DNA of 64,000 nt from Onthophagus taurus. Taxonomy: Eukaryota; Arthropoda; Insecta; Coleoptera; Scarabaeidae. The position numbers and the translations under genes were made by a program. Positions 38,479 through 50,970 of this stretch are shown here, piece by piece (position 1 is the stretch's first letter; every line of letters starts with the position of its first letter). The stretch covers positions 308,219 through 372,218 of the forward strand of contig NW_027248950.1 in the NCBI RefSeq assembly GCF_036711975.1. The letters are read 5' to 3'. Below the pieces are notes generated by a model. It was not told the origin of the DNA, did not search any database, and saw only the letters and a program-made list of their open reading frames with translations.

Positions 38479-38748
38479 TACTAGATGGCGTGTATAAACG
38501 TGTATAAACAATTAGAACATAAACCAGTTTCTAAATGGTGCGAGTAAGAACAAGTCGCTAGATGACCTCGGTGTGGTGCGCGTCTTTCGTAGTGGTTCCA
38601 TTAAAAAGAAAACCGAATTATTATATTTTTTCTTAATTATTGTCTGTAACCGTATAATACGAAATATCTAACGTTGAACCTAAATTAATATAACATTAAA
38701 AAGAAACTGTGACGTGAGTTTTTGGTTAGCCCCTCAACGACCGTTACA
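38469..38748 (+). repeat. 3' LTR and polypurine tract of Ty3/gypsy element
   Basis: 280 bp, beginning TGTAGCG directly after the polypurine tract agagggggagag (about 38457-38468). It contains a small duplication of gtgtataaac absent from the 5' LTR. The flanking CAAT completes the target duplication. Confidence 0.9.
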
Positions 38749-39136
38749 CAATTAATTAAGTTTAACGCGTTTTATTTTTATTCCGCGTCTTCGAAGCGGA
38801 CAGTTAATTCTATTAATTTGCTGTTCCGATATCCTCAATTAATGTCCCAGTGTGTAACTTTTGAATTATTTACCACTCAATTGATGGTTGAATGTTCACG
38901 ATATAATCACTTCATTTATTTAACTTTACTACAAAAATAACGCAAATTTTTGCAATCGTTTCTCAATCGTTATTTTATTTGAAATGTATACTTCATCGAA
39001 AGCAATGACACAAATCCGTTCCATCTCACGATCAGTCATACTATGATTTATATTTTATATTAATTAGCATTCGTGTGAATGTTGTCGTTCGAGTAGTAAC
39101 ACAACTTTTCGGCTGCGTGTTATTTAGCGTTTATTA

Positions 39137-39527
39137 TTGTTAAAAATAAGTTTCACGGATGAAAATTTACGAGAGCTTAAAGTTTTATTTAGCGAATCAA
39201 TTGGTGATTTAGTAAAAAACAAGACTTTTATGTGTAAAGTTATAAGCGTAGTAAAAGAACATTTTGTGGAGGCAATTAAGTCACTCAAACAACAAAACGA
39301 GGACTTACAAAAGGAGAACCAGTTATTGAACAAAAAAAGAGATGGTCTCGAGCAATATTCGCGCCGTAACAATGTTCACATATTTAGACTTGACGAGGAA
39401 AAAGAGGAAAATGTTGAACACAAAGTTCTAGCGACCTTAAAGCATAATATGGGGATTTCGGTTCTTGCGGAGCAGATTGATCGCTGTCATCGCGTCGGAA
39501 CTCGGAAGAAGAATGGTAAACATCCTC
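39137..39527 (+). pseudogene. LINE ORF1, 5' part, split by a transposon
   Basis: The frame encodes LRELKVLFSESIGDLVKNKTF, a coiled-coil stretch and LEQYSRRNNVHIFRLDEEKE ... IDRCHRVGTRKKNGKH, the hallmark layout of ORF1 coiled-coil/RRM-like proteins of non-LTR elements. No ATG starts it; the first in frame is at about 39229. At 39528 a 10.8-kb transposon interrupts it, and the rest of ORF1 follows at 50358. Confidence 0.75.
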
Positions 39528-39882
39528 ACCTATGCGAAGAAACCTATGCCCCTAATTTTTCTAGCCCCCAATTAGATAGGATTTTACATGTATAGTATTT
39601 TGATTATAACAAGAGAACCAGTCAACCGATTTCGATAAACAATGTCTCATTCGAAAGCTCAATCCTTGGCCAATACGAAAGTGGAAATGCCCGATTCGAA
39701 ATCTCTCTCGAATTCCGCTAAAACGCCAAAATAATGCGAGGGTACACGAAAATAACACAAAAATGACCTTTTTTAACAATGTACCCGATGATCAAGATCT
39801 ATACGTCATTCGATTCGTCATAGTTTCTTCTAGCGAAATCACAAAATGCCTGATTTCAATTCTCTCCCGTTAACCTTGTACA

Positions 39883-41745
39883 CTCGTGATCTTTTTAAAT
39901 GAAAATTAAAGAAGGATGGCTAGCTCGGAGTCGGGGACGGTCGGGATGGTTTACTTTGAAACCCGGCGCAAGGCTAAGGGGCCGGAGTAATCACGACGGC
40001 CAAAGCAGGTAGAGAAGGAGTAATTTAGAATTTGTCACTACGTGATTTTTAAATAGGTTTATTGTAATAGAAACCAGCTAAATATTCGATTAAATTATCG
40101 AAAATAGCATAATAAATTATTTAATGTATTATGTTTTATTAAAAAATGATTTTTGGAAAACAAATAAAAATTGTTCCTAATTTAAATCAATTTTATGATG
40201 ATAACTATTAAAATATAAATACAGAAAAAATATTAAATAATAATATTATTACAGTAAAACTTAATTTAGATGATTTTCGAACAACTGATTCGATTGTATT
40301 GATTGTGCAGTTTCAATTATTTTGTGTTTCAATTATTGTTGCTAATTTAAATCAATTTCATGATGATAATATATTAAGATATTAATACTGATTAATTACT
40401 ATTTTAATCATTTAATCCTTATTTTGAACATTTTTAGATGACTTGAAGACAATTTTGGATGATCTTAACTAATTTTAAATGAGTTTACTAGATTTTAAGC
40501 GGTTGCAGCTAATTTTATGTGTTCCTAGAAGATTTTGCAAGGTTTTAAAACATTTCAGATAATTTTCAACCATTTTAAATCGATTCAGCAATTTCACGTC
40601 ATTTTAGATTGATTTTCAACAATCTTAAGTGAGTTTAGGTGATTCCAGATGATGTTATACCATTTTGAACTATTTTTTGAACATTTTTGGATGATTCTAA
40701 GATTGATTTAGATGATTTTGACTGGTCTGAGTGGCTGTAGTGGTCCTACAAGATTTTAGAAAATTTTGAATGGTTCAAGTTGATTTTAAACGATTTCAAA
40801 TGATTCTCAACCATTTTAAACTGATTAAATAATGTATACCAATTTTAAACTCAATTTCAACAGTTTTAAGTCATTTTAAATTCCAGATGGCATTATACCG
40901 TTTTAAACTGTTTTTTGAACATTTTTGTGTGATTTTAAGTCGGTTTTGAATGATTTTAACTGATCTTAAATGATTTTACTAAATATTAAGCTTCTGCAGA
41001 TGATTTTACGTGAGTATAGAAGATTGATCTTCAACCATTTTAGATAGTTTCTAAATGCTTTTACTATATTTTAATTGATTTTGAGCCGCTGTAAACTGAT
41101 TTACAACATTTTAAACGATACAACGTTTTAATTGTTAACGATTCATTTAAATAGCATTTTTTTGAGTTGAAAAGCAAAAGGGGAAAAAAGTGCTTCTTTT
41201 CGACTTCAAATTGGATTTTATGGTTTCAGATTCACCGTTTACTGGTGAATGGTCCTCTATTATCATCATAACACTTATTTATGAAATTAATGAATTTTTG
41301 TATTGACAAGGAGGTTTACCATTAATAGAAACAATTAACTGCGCACAATCAATGCAATCGAATCAATTGTTCGAAAATTATCTAAATTAAGTTTTACTGT
41401 AATAATATTAATATTTTTTCAGTATTTATATTTTAAAATGTTTTCATCATTAAATTGATTTAAATTAGGAATAATTTTATTTGTTTTCCAAAATTCATTT
41501 TTTAACAAAACATAATACATTAAATAATGTATTCATTTAATCCAATATTTAACTGGTTGCATTTACAATAAACCTATTTAAAAATCCCGTAGTGACAATT
41601 TTAAATTACTCAATTTCTACTTGCTTTACCCGTTTCTGTCGCTCCGACCGTTGGTCTCGCCCCGGGTCTCAAAATAAGCCAACCCGAGCGTCCCCGACTC
41701 CGAGCTAGCCATCCTTCTTTACTTTTCATTTAAAAAGATCACGAG
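39883..41745. mobile_element. 1.86-kb foldback element with TGTACA duplication
   Basis: It begins ctcgtgatctttttaaatg and ends with the reverse complement; inverted repeats extend about 450 bp inward on each side with decreasing identity. The 6-bp duplication tgtaca occurs at 39877-39882 and 41746-41751. The uninterrupted left arm sequence is preserved in the right arm of the host transposon, which lacks this insert. The middle (about 40430-41110) is a degenerate repeat of words like atgattttaa. There is no ORF; it must be non-autonomous. Confidence 0.85.
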
Positions 41746-42497
41746 TGTACAGCCCACGGAATGACACCGTGTTCGGCTCGTTGTTTACGCACTTATGAAC
41801 GCCCGAAAGTCTAGCCCCCAATATAAAAAAATTAATTTAAACTAAATCGACTATAATAAGAGAACGGTTTGACGGATTTTAATGTTTTATATGTCAATCG
41901 ATAGCTTTCGCCTGGCTGAATGCAGTTGTCGAAATGCCCGATTCGAAGTATTTAAGAATTTTGATTAAAACACAAAAAACGAATTAATCAAACACATCAA
42001 TTATCTCCTTAACTAGTTGACCATTTTTATTCTTCAAAATTGAAAGTATGATTCACAGTAAATACAAAGCTTAATGTGTCCTACCTATACCTTTGCTAAA
42101 TTATTGCATATATATCTTTGTCGGCTTGCTGACCCGACGTCGCGACGCATCCTCCAGAAACGTGGCGACATATGATGAGATCATCATCTTGAACAAAGCA
42201 CCAATTATTATTTTACAAATGTTGGTCTTGCAACAAGTTTTAATGCGCAAGGTGCTCTAGCAGTTACGATACCGAACTTTGTTTATTATCTCCGTTATTA
42301 GTTACTTGTTTTTTAGTGTTTAAAGTTTTTTTCTCTTAGTTAATATATTTAAGGATTTTTCTGTGACTTTGGTTCTTCATTATTATTGTTAGAGGCATTA
42401 ATTAGTTTTAAGGTTTTTAAATGTCAAGTTTTATTGATTTATTTTTGTATATAATCATTTCTTTAAGTTAGTTTTGCATAAGAAGTTTTAATTAAAT

Positions 42498-44987
42498 TTG
42501 GTGGCATTTTTTCGAAATGTACATTCGTATAGTTTAGAGGATGTCCAAAAGTTGCATCATAGTAGTGATGTGATCGTTGAAGCCGCTAAATTTTTGTATA
42601 ATACGGAAGACTATGAAAAAAGACGCAACATAGTTAGAGCTATAAGTCGTCATAATTTTGTTGAACAATTTCAACAATACACATTACTAAATTCTAATAT
42701 AGAACAACCTGCTAGCAATTCAATAAGGGATGTCACTTCAGATGAACCTGCGATTGACTCAATACTAATAAGTCTTCCAACAAATAAGAAACATAAGATT
42801 CCACTACCTATCGGTGCACGTAATGTTTTCACATGTAATGAAAAGATGAGCAAATTAACAAAAGATTGCACTATGTTGGAAGGCTCTTTTAATATTTCAT
42901 CACAAGTAGTTGACCTTTATTTAAATTCCAATTCCAAATATGATTCATCAAAATTCAATTTAATTGTTAAAGAGATGTTTAATAATGTAATAAACACATC
43001 CTGCACACTAACGATTAAACGAACGAAAGTTTTTCAAAATAAAAATTCATTGTTATTACGCATATCCCGAATGCAAAGCATTTAAATTTATATGTGATAT
43101 AAACCAAAACATTGTGACAGTTTATAGCACGGCTAAAAATTTTTACCACGGCTCGAAAAGGACACGTCAGGTTCGAGGAGTGGAAAGAGTATTAGTAGGC
43201 AAAAAAATCAAAAAAATGACAACTATTAATTATAAGATGCAACAAATTGAAGAGCAAAGTAGTACGCTCTTAGTTGCGAGAAAGTACGGCAAAATAAAGT
43301 CGGATACTGTTCTTAGAAAAATAAAAGAAGAGCGTATTGCAGCGCGTGACCGATCAAAAGATGATTATATAGACATGTATTTAATGGCTCAAGATCATCC
43401 CGAGTACATCAGTGTTTTCAAACATCCTTTTATGGTAGTTATACAAAGTATAGAACAAATATTATGTCTGAAAACATGTGTTGCTGCGCAATTACCACCG
43501 CTGTATATAGACGCTACTGGGAGCGTTGTTAAACAAATAAATGGTAAACAATAGAATAATCCCGATACTAGAAATGTTATCAATACAGCATGATCAAACC
43601 ATAATAACCATGTGGTTGATGATTTTCAAAAAATTTTGTGAGGAACATTTCAAGTGGCCTGCGTTCTCCGAAGTAACCACTGATCATAGTTTTGCGTTAA
43701 TTAATGCTGTTTCAATGGGTTTTAATAACATGACGCTGTGTGAGTAAATTAATAAGCAATACATGACCATACAGTCGACAAATCTGGTAAAATTGTGACT
43801 TTATTGTGCACATGTCATAAAAAATATGTACCCACATGTGCATGGTTGCTATAAATCGATGCCTGCACGACAATTATTCAAAAATGTTATCGCAAAATTA
43901 TTTACAATATTTAATTGTAAAGATATTAAAACGGTAGATTATATAATCAAGAAAATGGTTATTGTAACTTGCTCAAAAACCACAAATGATTGTGTAATTG
44001 ATGCGTTAAAGGAATTATCTTTACGCGAATCATTTGCAGAGGAACTAGAAGTTCCAATAGAGAGTGAAACTGAATTAGCAACAGAAGAAACGATTGCTAA
44101 TGAATGTTTAATGCCGCGATATAAACTATCACCGTTTTATTGTAGATTTAAAGATGTTGTAGACATTGCAAAAGAAAATTTAAATGATGCAGGACATAAG
44201 AAAAACGAATATTATAGTAATATTGTTGAGACTTTATTAAAATACCGTATTTTCTCGAATCTTATCCGCACTCGAATCTAATCCGCACCTCGATTTTAAA
44301 AATGCAATGATGGTAAAAAAAGTTGGTTTACCAATGTAATCCACGTCCGATTGTAATGCGCATTTGATTTTAGAGCATACAAAATTTGTAAAAGGGGTGC
44401 GGATTAGATTCGAGAAAATACGGTATTATTTGCCATACATCAGCTTGTGGGGGTCGCTTTGTCATGGAACGAGAAGTAGCAACGCACATGTTGAATATTA
44501 TTTTGGTATCCTAAAAAATAACATATTACAAGGCCATTTACACCTGAAATGTTCACGGTTTATTCGTAACGTAAGAGAGTACGTATTAAGTGTCTATAAG
44601 GAAACCAAATATGAAATTCCGAAAACTTTTCTACGAAGAAGGAAAAATAGAATAAGTTGTAAGCAGGAATCGATGCCGACAGAAAAATGGTGTAAGAGAA
44701 AAAAATTAAAGCAAACCTATTTAAAAAAAGCAACATGTAAAAGAATATTTACCAGTAAAAAGCAGCCAGAACAATTATCCAAAAATTACGTTGTGGCAAA
44801 AGCAAATAAAGACAAGTTATATTTTGAGAGCTGGCAAACTTTAAAATATTTCAGTAATACATTAGATATGTATCTTGACAATTTTTTAATAGATTATGTA
44901 CTACGAATTTATAATGGCATTAACACCAATATCCATATTTTTCAATGTTACCAATCGATAAATATTTTTAACGGAGACTCACGATAA
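42498..44987 (+). pseudogene. MULE-like DDE transposase remnants
   Basis: Five frame-shifted pieces (42498-43085, 43114-43554, 43541-43747, 43826-44281, 44364-44987) read as one protein. The first is helical without an ATG. The second includes HGSKRTRQVRGVER, typical of the zinc-binding region before the catalytic core, and PPLYIDATGSVVK with the first Asp. The third has EVTTDHSFALINAVSMGFN with the second Asp, followed by a C-x-C-H motif near 43805. The last piece carries NAHVEYYFGILKNNI. A Mutator-like family is my best reading, supported by the 9-bp duplication, but the assignment is tentative. A MITE at 44245 breaks it. Confidence 0.5.
44245..44423. mobile_element. 179-bp MITE with TA duplication
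   Basis: Ends ccgtattttctcgaatc / gattcgagaaaatacgg are inverted, and TA flanks both sides (44243-44244, 44424-44425). The interior repeats ccgcac..aatctaatccgcac. TA targeting and short size indicate a Tc1/mariner-type non-autonomous element. Confidence 0.8.
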
Positions 44988-45125
44988 ATATAAGATATAA
45001 TATATAGATATAATATAAGATAGGATCGGCCAAAATATTGATTTTTCCGCTAAATCTTAACAATCACTGGATTTTAATGGTCACAAACATTTTTACACAC
45101 ACCTTTATCGTCTTGGATCCACTAA

Positions 45126-47765
45126 CAAGGGAAGTGTCACAACTGTGTCTCACCGATTTCGATGCAATTTGGTACAGTCATAGAATGGGCCAAAATAAGG
45201 TTCGTACATTTTTTTATACGTGCGGTAAAAGCCCCTGGGGCGAGTTATAGGGGTTGAAAGTTTGGAGAAAAAGTACGTTTTCACTTATATTTTAAAAATG
45301 AAAAGTGCTATCAAAATTTGGTAAATTGTAACTGATATTCATTTTAAAAGAGCTTTCTTTTGATGTATCACACATATACCAGAGGGTTAAGAAGGGCGAA
45401 CTACCCCTATTTTTTTGGAATTATTTAAAAACCACCCTATCGATTTTGGCGGCATTAAGTATACTTCCAGCACGTTCAAAAATATTAGTTAAGGGTTTTT
45501 TCCCATTCGCTCTAGATCATCCCCAGCGAAGTTACGGGGGTTAACATGTAACCACTTTTCGTAAGAATGATGTGATAAAATTGTCAGGTATTTTGAAAAT
45601 ACTTTAACAAAACCGTAAATTAGTCGCACAATAAAATGTTTAATGTAAAATAAGGCATAATACACCATTTAGGGGTGGTTGGGGTTAACCACCCCCTTAA
45701 AAATTAATTCTATCCCGGGCATTACTTGTTGATTACGGCGAAATTTGGTACTGTGTTTGTTTTATATTTGAAGTAAAAATTTTTGAAAATGGTTATAAGG
45801 GTTACAAATTAGGGGTAGTTTTTTGTTTATACCTCGAAGATGAAAACTGCCATCGTAACTGTGGTATTGTTTTTTAAAAATCTATCTATCGATGTTCCAC
45901 GAGGTAAACTACCCTCATTTTCTTTAAATAATAAATATAAAACGCTACAAATCCAAATATATGGACCTGAAAACACCTACAATTCGGATCAGAGCGGTTT
46001 TAACTTGGAATTCCATTCGGGAAGAACATTAAGCGATTTAGGAGTTAAAACCGTAGAAAGTGTGGTCCAGTCGGTGTCATCTACAACGCACAGTTACACA
46101 ATTCAACCCGTAATATCTGCTGATGGGAAACTTCTTTCTCCACTTTTTATTGTTTTAAAAGAACCCTCTGGCAGCTTTGGACCGAGGGTAGCAAATACAA
46201 TGTTTAAAGCAGACAATATATACGTTTTGGCATCAAAATCTGGAAAGTTAACTTCAGAACACATGAAAAATTGGCTCCAAAATGTATATTTTCCAAATAC
46301 TGGTTCTAAATCATTATTATTATTAGATTCTTGGAGTGGCCATTGTCCTGAAGTTATTAGTGAAATAACTCCATCAGGTACTAATTTTAAACATTTATCT
46401 ATACCTGCAGGGACAACAGGTCAAATACAGCCCCTAGATGTATTTGGTTTCAGAATATGGAAAAATTTTATTAGAAGATTCTCTGATCAGATTATTCTTT
46501 ACCAGTATGATGTCAATTTACATCAGAGGGATAACATATTAAAATTGCAATCGTTGACGCATAACCAGTTGGCTTCCCCTCGGTTTATAAATGTTTTTAA
46601 ATACGCATGGTTTGCAAGTGGCTATATAGAGGAGAGACCAGACCATTTTGAAAATCCCGTGGAAGTTTGCTTTTCGAGTGAGAAGCCAACGTGTGATATC
46701 TGTGGGGATATAGCGGTCATAACATGTGCATGGTGTAAAAAATCCTTATGTTTAAAACATTTTTTCCACGACTTTCATTTTTGCCAACACTACGTAGAAT
46801 AAAAATAAATTTAATATTGAAAATTAATATAATACATAAAAAACGTCAATTAGTAATGTAGAATAAACTTCTTTGGTATATTGAACTATTTTTTTTGTCA
46901 GTTGCTTTTTAACTCATAAATAAATAAAATATCTTATTTATCTAGTAGTTTTATATTTATTATTTAAAGAAAATGAGGGTAGTTTACCTCGTGGAACATC
47001 GATAGATAGATTTTTAAAAAACAATACCACAGTTACGATGGCAGTTTTCATCTTCGAGGTATAAACAAAAAACTACCCCTAATTTGTAACCCTTATAACC
47101 ATTTTCAAAAATTTTTACTTCAAATATAAAACAAACACAGTACCAAATTTCGCCGTAATCGACAAATAACGCCCGGGATAGAATTAATTTTTAAGGGGGT
47201 GGATAACCCCAACAACCCCTATATGGTGTATTATGCCTTATTTTACACTAAACATTTTATTGTGCGACTAATTACGGTTTTGTTTAAAGTATTTTCAAAA
47301 TACCTGACAATTTTATCACATCATTCTTACGAAAAGTGCTTACATGTTAACCCCCGTAACTTCGCTGGGGTTGATCTAGGGCGAATGGGAAAAAACCCTT
47401 AACTAATATTTTTGAACGCACTAGAAGTATACTTAATGCCGCCAAAATCGATAGGGTGGTTTTTAAATAATTCCAAAAAAATAGGGGTAGTTCGCCCTTT
47501 TTAACCCTCTGCTATATGTGTGACACATCAAAAGAAAGCTCTTTTAAAATGAATATCAGTTACAATTTACCAAATTTTGATAGCACTTTTCGTTTTCAAA
47601 ATATAAGTGAAAACGTACTTTTTCTCCAAACTTTCAACCCCTATAACTCGCCCCAGGGGCTTTTACCGCACGTATAAAAAAATGTGCGAACCTTATTTTG
47701 GCCCATTCTATGACTGTACCAAATTGCATCGAAATCGGTGAGACACAGTTGTGACACTTCCCTTG
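45126..47765. mobile_element. 2.64-kb DDE transposon with about 810-bp terminal inverted repeats
   Basis: The ends are CAAGGGAAGTG / CACTTCCCTTG; the inverted repeats run 45126-45938 and 46950-47765 with few differences. A TAA duplication flanks it (45123-45125 and 47766-47768). The single gene lies between the repeats. Long repeats plus a TAA target are unusual for the pogo-like catalytic domain inside; the 3-bp duplication recalls Harbinger-type elements. Confidence 0.8.
45840..46802 (+). CDS. DDE-superfamily transposase core of the 2.64-kb element
   Basis: The ORF starts inside the left inverted repeat; the recognisable catalytic domain starts at NSDQSGF (first Asp). It continues with VISADGKLLSPLFIVLKEP, the LLLLDSWSGH second Asp, and IPAGTTGQIQPLDVFGFRIW with the third Asp, as in DDE_1/pogo-type enzymes. 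The C-terminus has CDICGDIAVITCAWCKKSLC and His residues, a zinc-finger module. No N-terminal DNA-binding domain is visible, so the gene is 5'-truncated or the repeats have expanded over it. Confidence 0.65.
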   Translation: MKTAIVTVVLFFKNLSIDVPRGKLPSFSLNNKYKTLQIQIYGPENTYNSDQSGFNLEFHSGRTLSDLGVKTVESVVQSVSSTTHSYTIQPVISADGKLLSPLFIVLKEPSGSFGPRVANTMFKADNIYVLASKSGKLTSEHMKNWLQNVYFPNTGSKSLLLLDSWSGHCPEVISEITPSGTNFKHLSIPAGTTGQIQPLDVFGFRIWKNFIRRFSDQIILYQYDVNLHQRDNILKLQSLTHNQLASPRFINVFKYAWFASGYIEERPDHFENPVEVCFSSEKPTCDICGDIAVITCAWCKKSLCLKHFFHDFHFCQHYVE

Positions 47766-48190
47766 TAAGTCAAAATCCACCAAGTGACATGTATTTAGAT
47801 AAAATACATAATTATTTGCAATCAGTTTCGTTTCCCCATCCGTTTGTCACATTTAAATCGAAGAAAATCAATTATCCAATACAAAAAGATTGTGGCGTAA
47901 AAAACTGTGGCGTATATATACTTTATTATTCAGAGTACATTATAAAAAAACAAGACATCCCAATGGATTTTGATCCACAGCACTATCGTAATTATATTAT
48001 GAAATTAACAATTGAAAAATCTGAATCACTGATGGACGTGTGTGTTTATTGTGGCGAATCAAACAACTTGTTTTATAAATGTCATAAATGCGAACGACCG
48101 TGCCACTTAATTTGTTATGGACGAGAAAAGAAGTATAAATGTGAACAAAGCTTTACCAATAGAAGTGTTGAGGAAGTGGAACAAATATAA

Positions 48191-49570
48191 CTGCTTATTT
48201 TTTTGTTGTTTATTCTAATTTTTTGTTTATTGTATTCATCGAGAACCTCAGAATATTTCCATTAATGGAAATATTTGTGATTAAAAATGGTAAATTTTTT
48301 TTTTATTATTAAAAAACATTCAACACGTTAAGTGTACATTAGAAGGTACAATTTTCATTTAGGCAAGTTGAAATTTAAAACAAACTTTTTTTAATATCTA
48401 TTCTAGGAATATTAAATACCAATAGAGCTGTGATATGGTAAAAACTGCAGTCCAAAATCTATTCCTTGCATATTAAAAAGATTGGGAAGACAAAGATGGT
48501 GGTACAAATAAAATGGAAAATAATGTTGTATTTTACAGGTACATATTTTAAAATTCAAATGGTACCAATTATTTTAACTTATTGTAGGCTTACAGATAAC
48601 TAACACATATATGTACATACATTTACATAGACGTTGAAGATATTAAAACCTTTCTTCATATTAGGAAAGGAGACAGAAGAAATTTAAAACTGCATAATTA
48701 GATATACCATATATTGCAATTAAGACACTTAGAAAAATTAAGAATATCAAGCAAATTAAAAAAATAAACCGAAACAAGTACATTGTACAAGTTAAAAATA
48801 TTACAACGGTGTCTTTATAGTGGGTAGGTTGTTGTCTTTCACTTTTTTTCTGCTACCATCTTCACATTTTATATCTTTAATGTTAGATACGCTTTATTTT
48901 CTATGGCATATTCGTAAAACACTAACAGTTTTCTTTGCTATATATCCAACTGATTCATACACAAAAACGAATCTATCTAATGAAGCAAAAAATAATTATA
49001 CTATTTAGAAAAAAAAATCTACTTATGTTCTTTTATATCAGTTGTAATCGAAGGAGGCATTCACAGAATATAAGTACATACTTTATATTGTTATTAAACT
49101 ATATGGTACCTGAAAGGTTAATATATTTTTCGTTGTGAAGAATGGAATTCATCCAAAATTACAACATTTCAAAAAAATTTCAAAGAAGATTTAGCAAATA
49201 CATTGAAGGTAGAAATTAATGCACTTTCAGTTCTATTAGAAACACATACTAATCTGTTCATTTTATCATTTGTTGGTTTATTTTTGTTATCATTAATAAA
49301 ATATATTGTAACAGCTACACTCGCTTTATTTCGTATCTCATACGTACATTTACATCTACCGACACATAAAGCATTCGACATTTCTGCTTCTTACTACATA
49401 TATTAATATAGTTTTAGACAGTTTATCAAATAGTACTTTTAGTTAAAAATGATTCGTGTAATTTAGTAAAATTAATTATAATCAACACGAATTACTACTT
49501 ATTAATTAGTCATAATACCATTTTTAAGTCATCTAGTCTTAGTAGTAATCCTACAATATTCGATTGAGAT
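48191..49570. other. Noncoding AT-rich interior of the 10.8-kb transposon
   Basis: No gene is supported. Only short random frames occur. The region separates the Ulp1 gene from the right inverted repeat. Confidence 0.4.
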
Positions 49571-50357
49571 ATAACCGTTCAAATCTGTCAAACCGTTCTC
49601 TATATTATAGTCGATTTAGTTTAAATTATTTTTTTTATAACGGGGTCATTTCAATAGCCGTACGCAAGTAATTAGTGAATTTTGAAATCAGGCATTTCCA
49701 CCTTCCCATTAATTGTAGATCATACTTTCGAGATGTTGATGACTAAAATTGGTCAATTAGTTAAGGAGATAATTGATGTGTTCGATTAATTCGTTTTTTG
49801 TGTTTTAATCAAAATTCTTAAATACTTCGAATCGGGCACATATAAAACATTAAAATCCGTCAAACCGTTCTCTTATTATAGTCGATTTAGTTTAAATTAA
49901 TTTTTCTATATTGGGGGCTAGACTTTCGGGCGTTCATAAGTGCGTAAACAACGAGCCGAACACGGTGTCATTCCGTGGGCTGTACAAGGTTAACGGGAGA
50001 GAATTGAAATCGGGCAGTTTGTGATTTCGATAGAAGAAACTATGACGCATCGAATGACGTATAGATCTTGATCATCGGGTACATCGTTTACGAGTTATCA
50101 CCACTTAAAAAAGGTCATTTTTGTGTTATTTTCGTGTACCTTCGCATTATTTTGGCGTTTTAGCGGAATTCGAGAGAGATTTCGAATCGGGCATTTCCAC
50201 TTTCGTATTGGCCAAGGATTGAGCTTTCGAATGAGATATTGTTTATCGAAATCGGTTGACTGGTTCTCTTGTTATAATCAAAATACTATACAGGTACAAT
50301 CCTATTTAATTGGGGGCTAGAAAAATTGGGGGCTAACTTCGCATAAGTAACAACCTC

Positions 50358-50659
50358 GTACTGTCATAGTGAAGTTCCTGAGTTATAAAACTAAGGAAGA
50401 AATTTTTAAAAATCGTAGCAAATTGAAAACGGCGAAAACGTTAAAAATAGAAATTCAAGAGGACCTTACAGCTAGTAATTATAAATTACTTAGGGAAACT
50501 TGTAAAAAATTCGGAAGTAGGCAATGTTGGACGATGGATGGAAGAATATTCGCTAGGAATAATGATACAAAGCATATAATTAGGGACATCAGTGATCTAA
50601 ATGTAGAGAAGAATAACAAGGTTTCTTTAATTGATGCTCCTTTTTCTCTATCGCAATAG
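50358..50659 (+). pseudogene. LINE ORF1, 3' part
   Basis: Immediately after the second target duplication, coding resumes as TVIVKFLSYKTKEEIFKNRS, then EDLTASNYKLLRETCKKFG and CWTMDGRIFARNN, the C-terminal domain of LINE ORF1 proteins. The frame ends at 50659. Confidence 0.75.
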
Positions 50660-50970
50660 TAATCGCATGCTTTTTATTATTATTATTGGTATTACTGTTA
50701 TTATTTTTGTTTTTGCATTGCCTTCTTTTTTATTTGTTTTTTTTATTTGTTTTATTATTGTTATAATTTTGTTTTTGTTAGTTTCATTATTCGCATTGTT
50801 ATGATAATGTTTTGGTTCACACGTAGGCTGAAAGATGTTCGTAGCATAGCATCGGCAGTTTAAACAGACAATTAATTTGCTCGTTGCTTTGTTAAAATTT
50901 TTTGTTTTGTTTTCTTTATTTGTTTATTATTATTATTATCGTTATTATTATTATTTTAATAATTAGTTAA

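Larger units (their letters stand above)
33931..38748 (+). mobile_element. Ty3/gypsy LTR retrotransposon, 4.8 kb, no env
   Basis: Two LTRs beginning TGTAGCG and ending TTACA (275 and 280 bp) flank gag and pol. The 4-bp target duplication CAAT lies at 33927-33930 and 38749-38752. The LTRs differ by about six substitutions plus one indel, so the insertion is fairly young but not recent. gag-pro, RT, RNase H and integrase occur in the Ty3/gypsy order, but frameshifts and a likely internal deletion in the integrase tail leave it non-autonomous. Confidence 0.9.
45032..48190 (+). pseudogene. Ulp1-type cysteine protease with zinc finger, split by a transposon
   Basis: Left piece (to 45122): LNLNNHWILMVTN with the catalytic His and FIVLDPL with the Asp. 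Right piece (from 47769): SQNPPSDMYLDKIHNYLQ and QKDCGVKNCGVYILYYSEYI with the Gln/Cys of the C48 family. The two join at the TAA target duplication of the inserted element. After the protease comes CVYCGESNNLFYKCHKCERP with CHLIC, a zinc-binding tail. Ulp1-type proteases are accessory proteins of several large DNA transposons, here probably paired with the transposase just upstream. Confidence 0.65.
39528..50348. mobile_element. 10.8-kb inverted-repeat DNA transposon (MULE-like), inserted in LINE ORF1
   Basis: The ends are inverted: ACCTATGCGAAG at 39528 and the complement of ACTTATGCGAAG at 50348, followed by long inverted repeats with CTAGCCCCCAATT motifs (left to about 42040, interrupted; right from about 49580). 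A 9-bp target duplication with one mismatch, aacatcctc/aacaacctc, lies at 39519-39527 and 50349-50357, and the LINE ORF1 frame continues beyond it. Inside are transposase remnants and a Ulp1-type protease. Nine-bp duplications and long terminal repeats fit Mutator-like elements. It hosts three further insertions. Confidence 0.75.

Noticed and set aside
42498..43085. Independent host gene
   Set aside because: It has no ATG, joins by frameshift to transposase sequence, and lies inside the inverted-repeat transposon.
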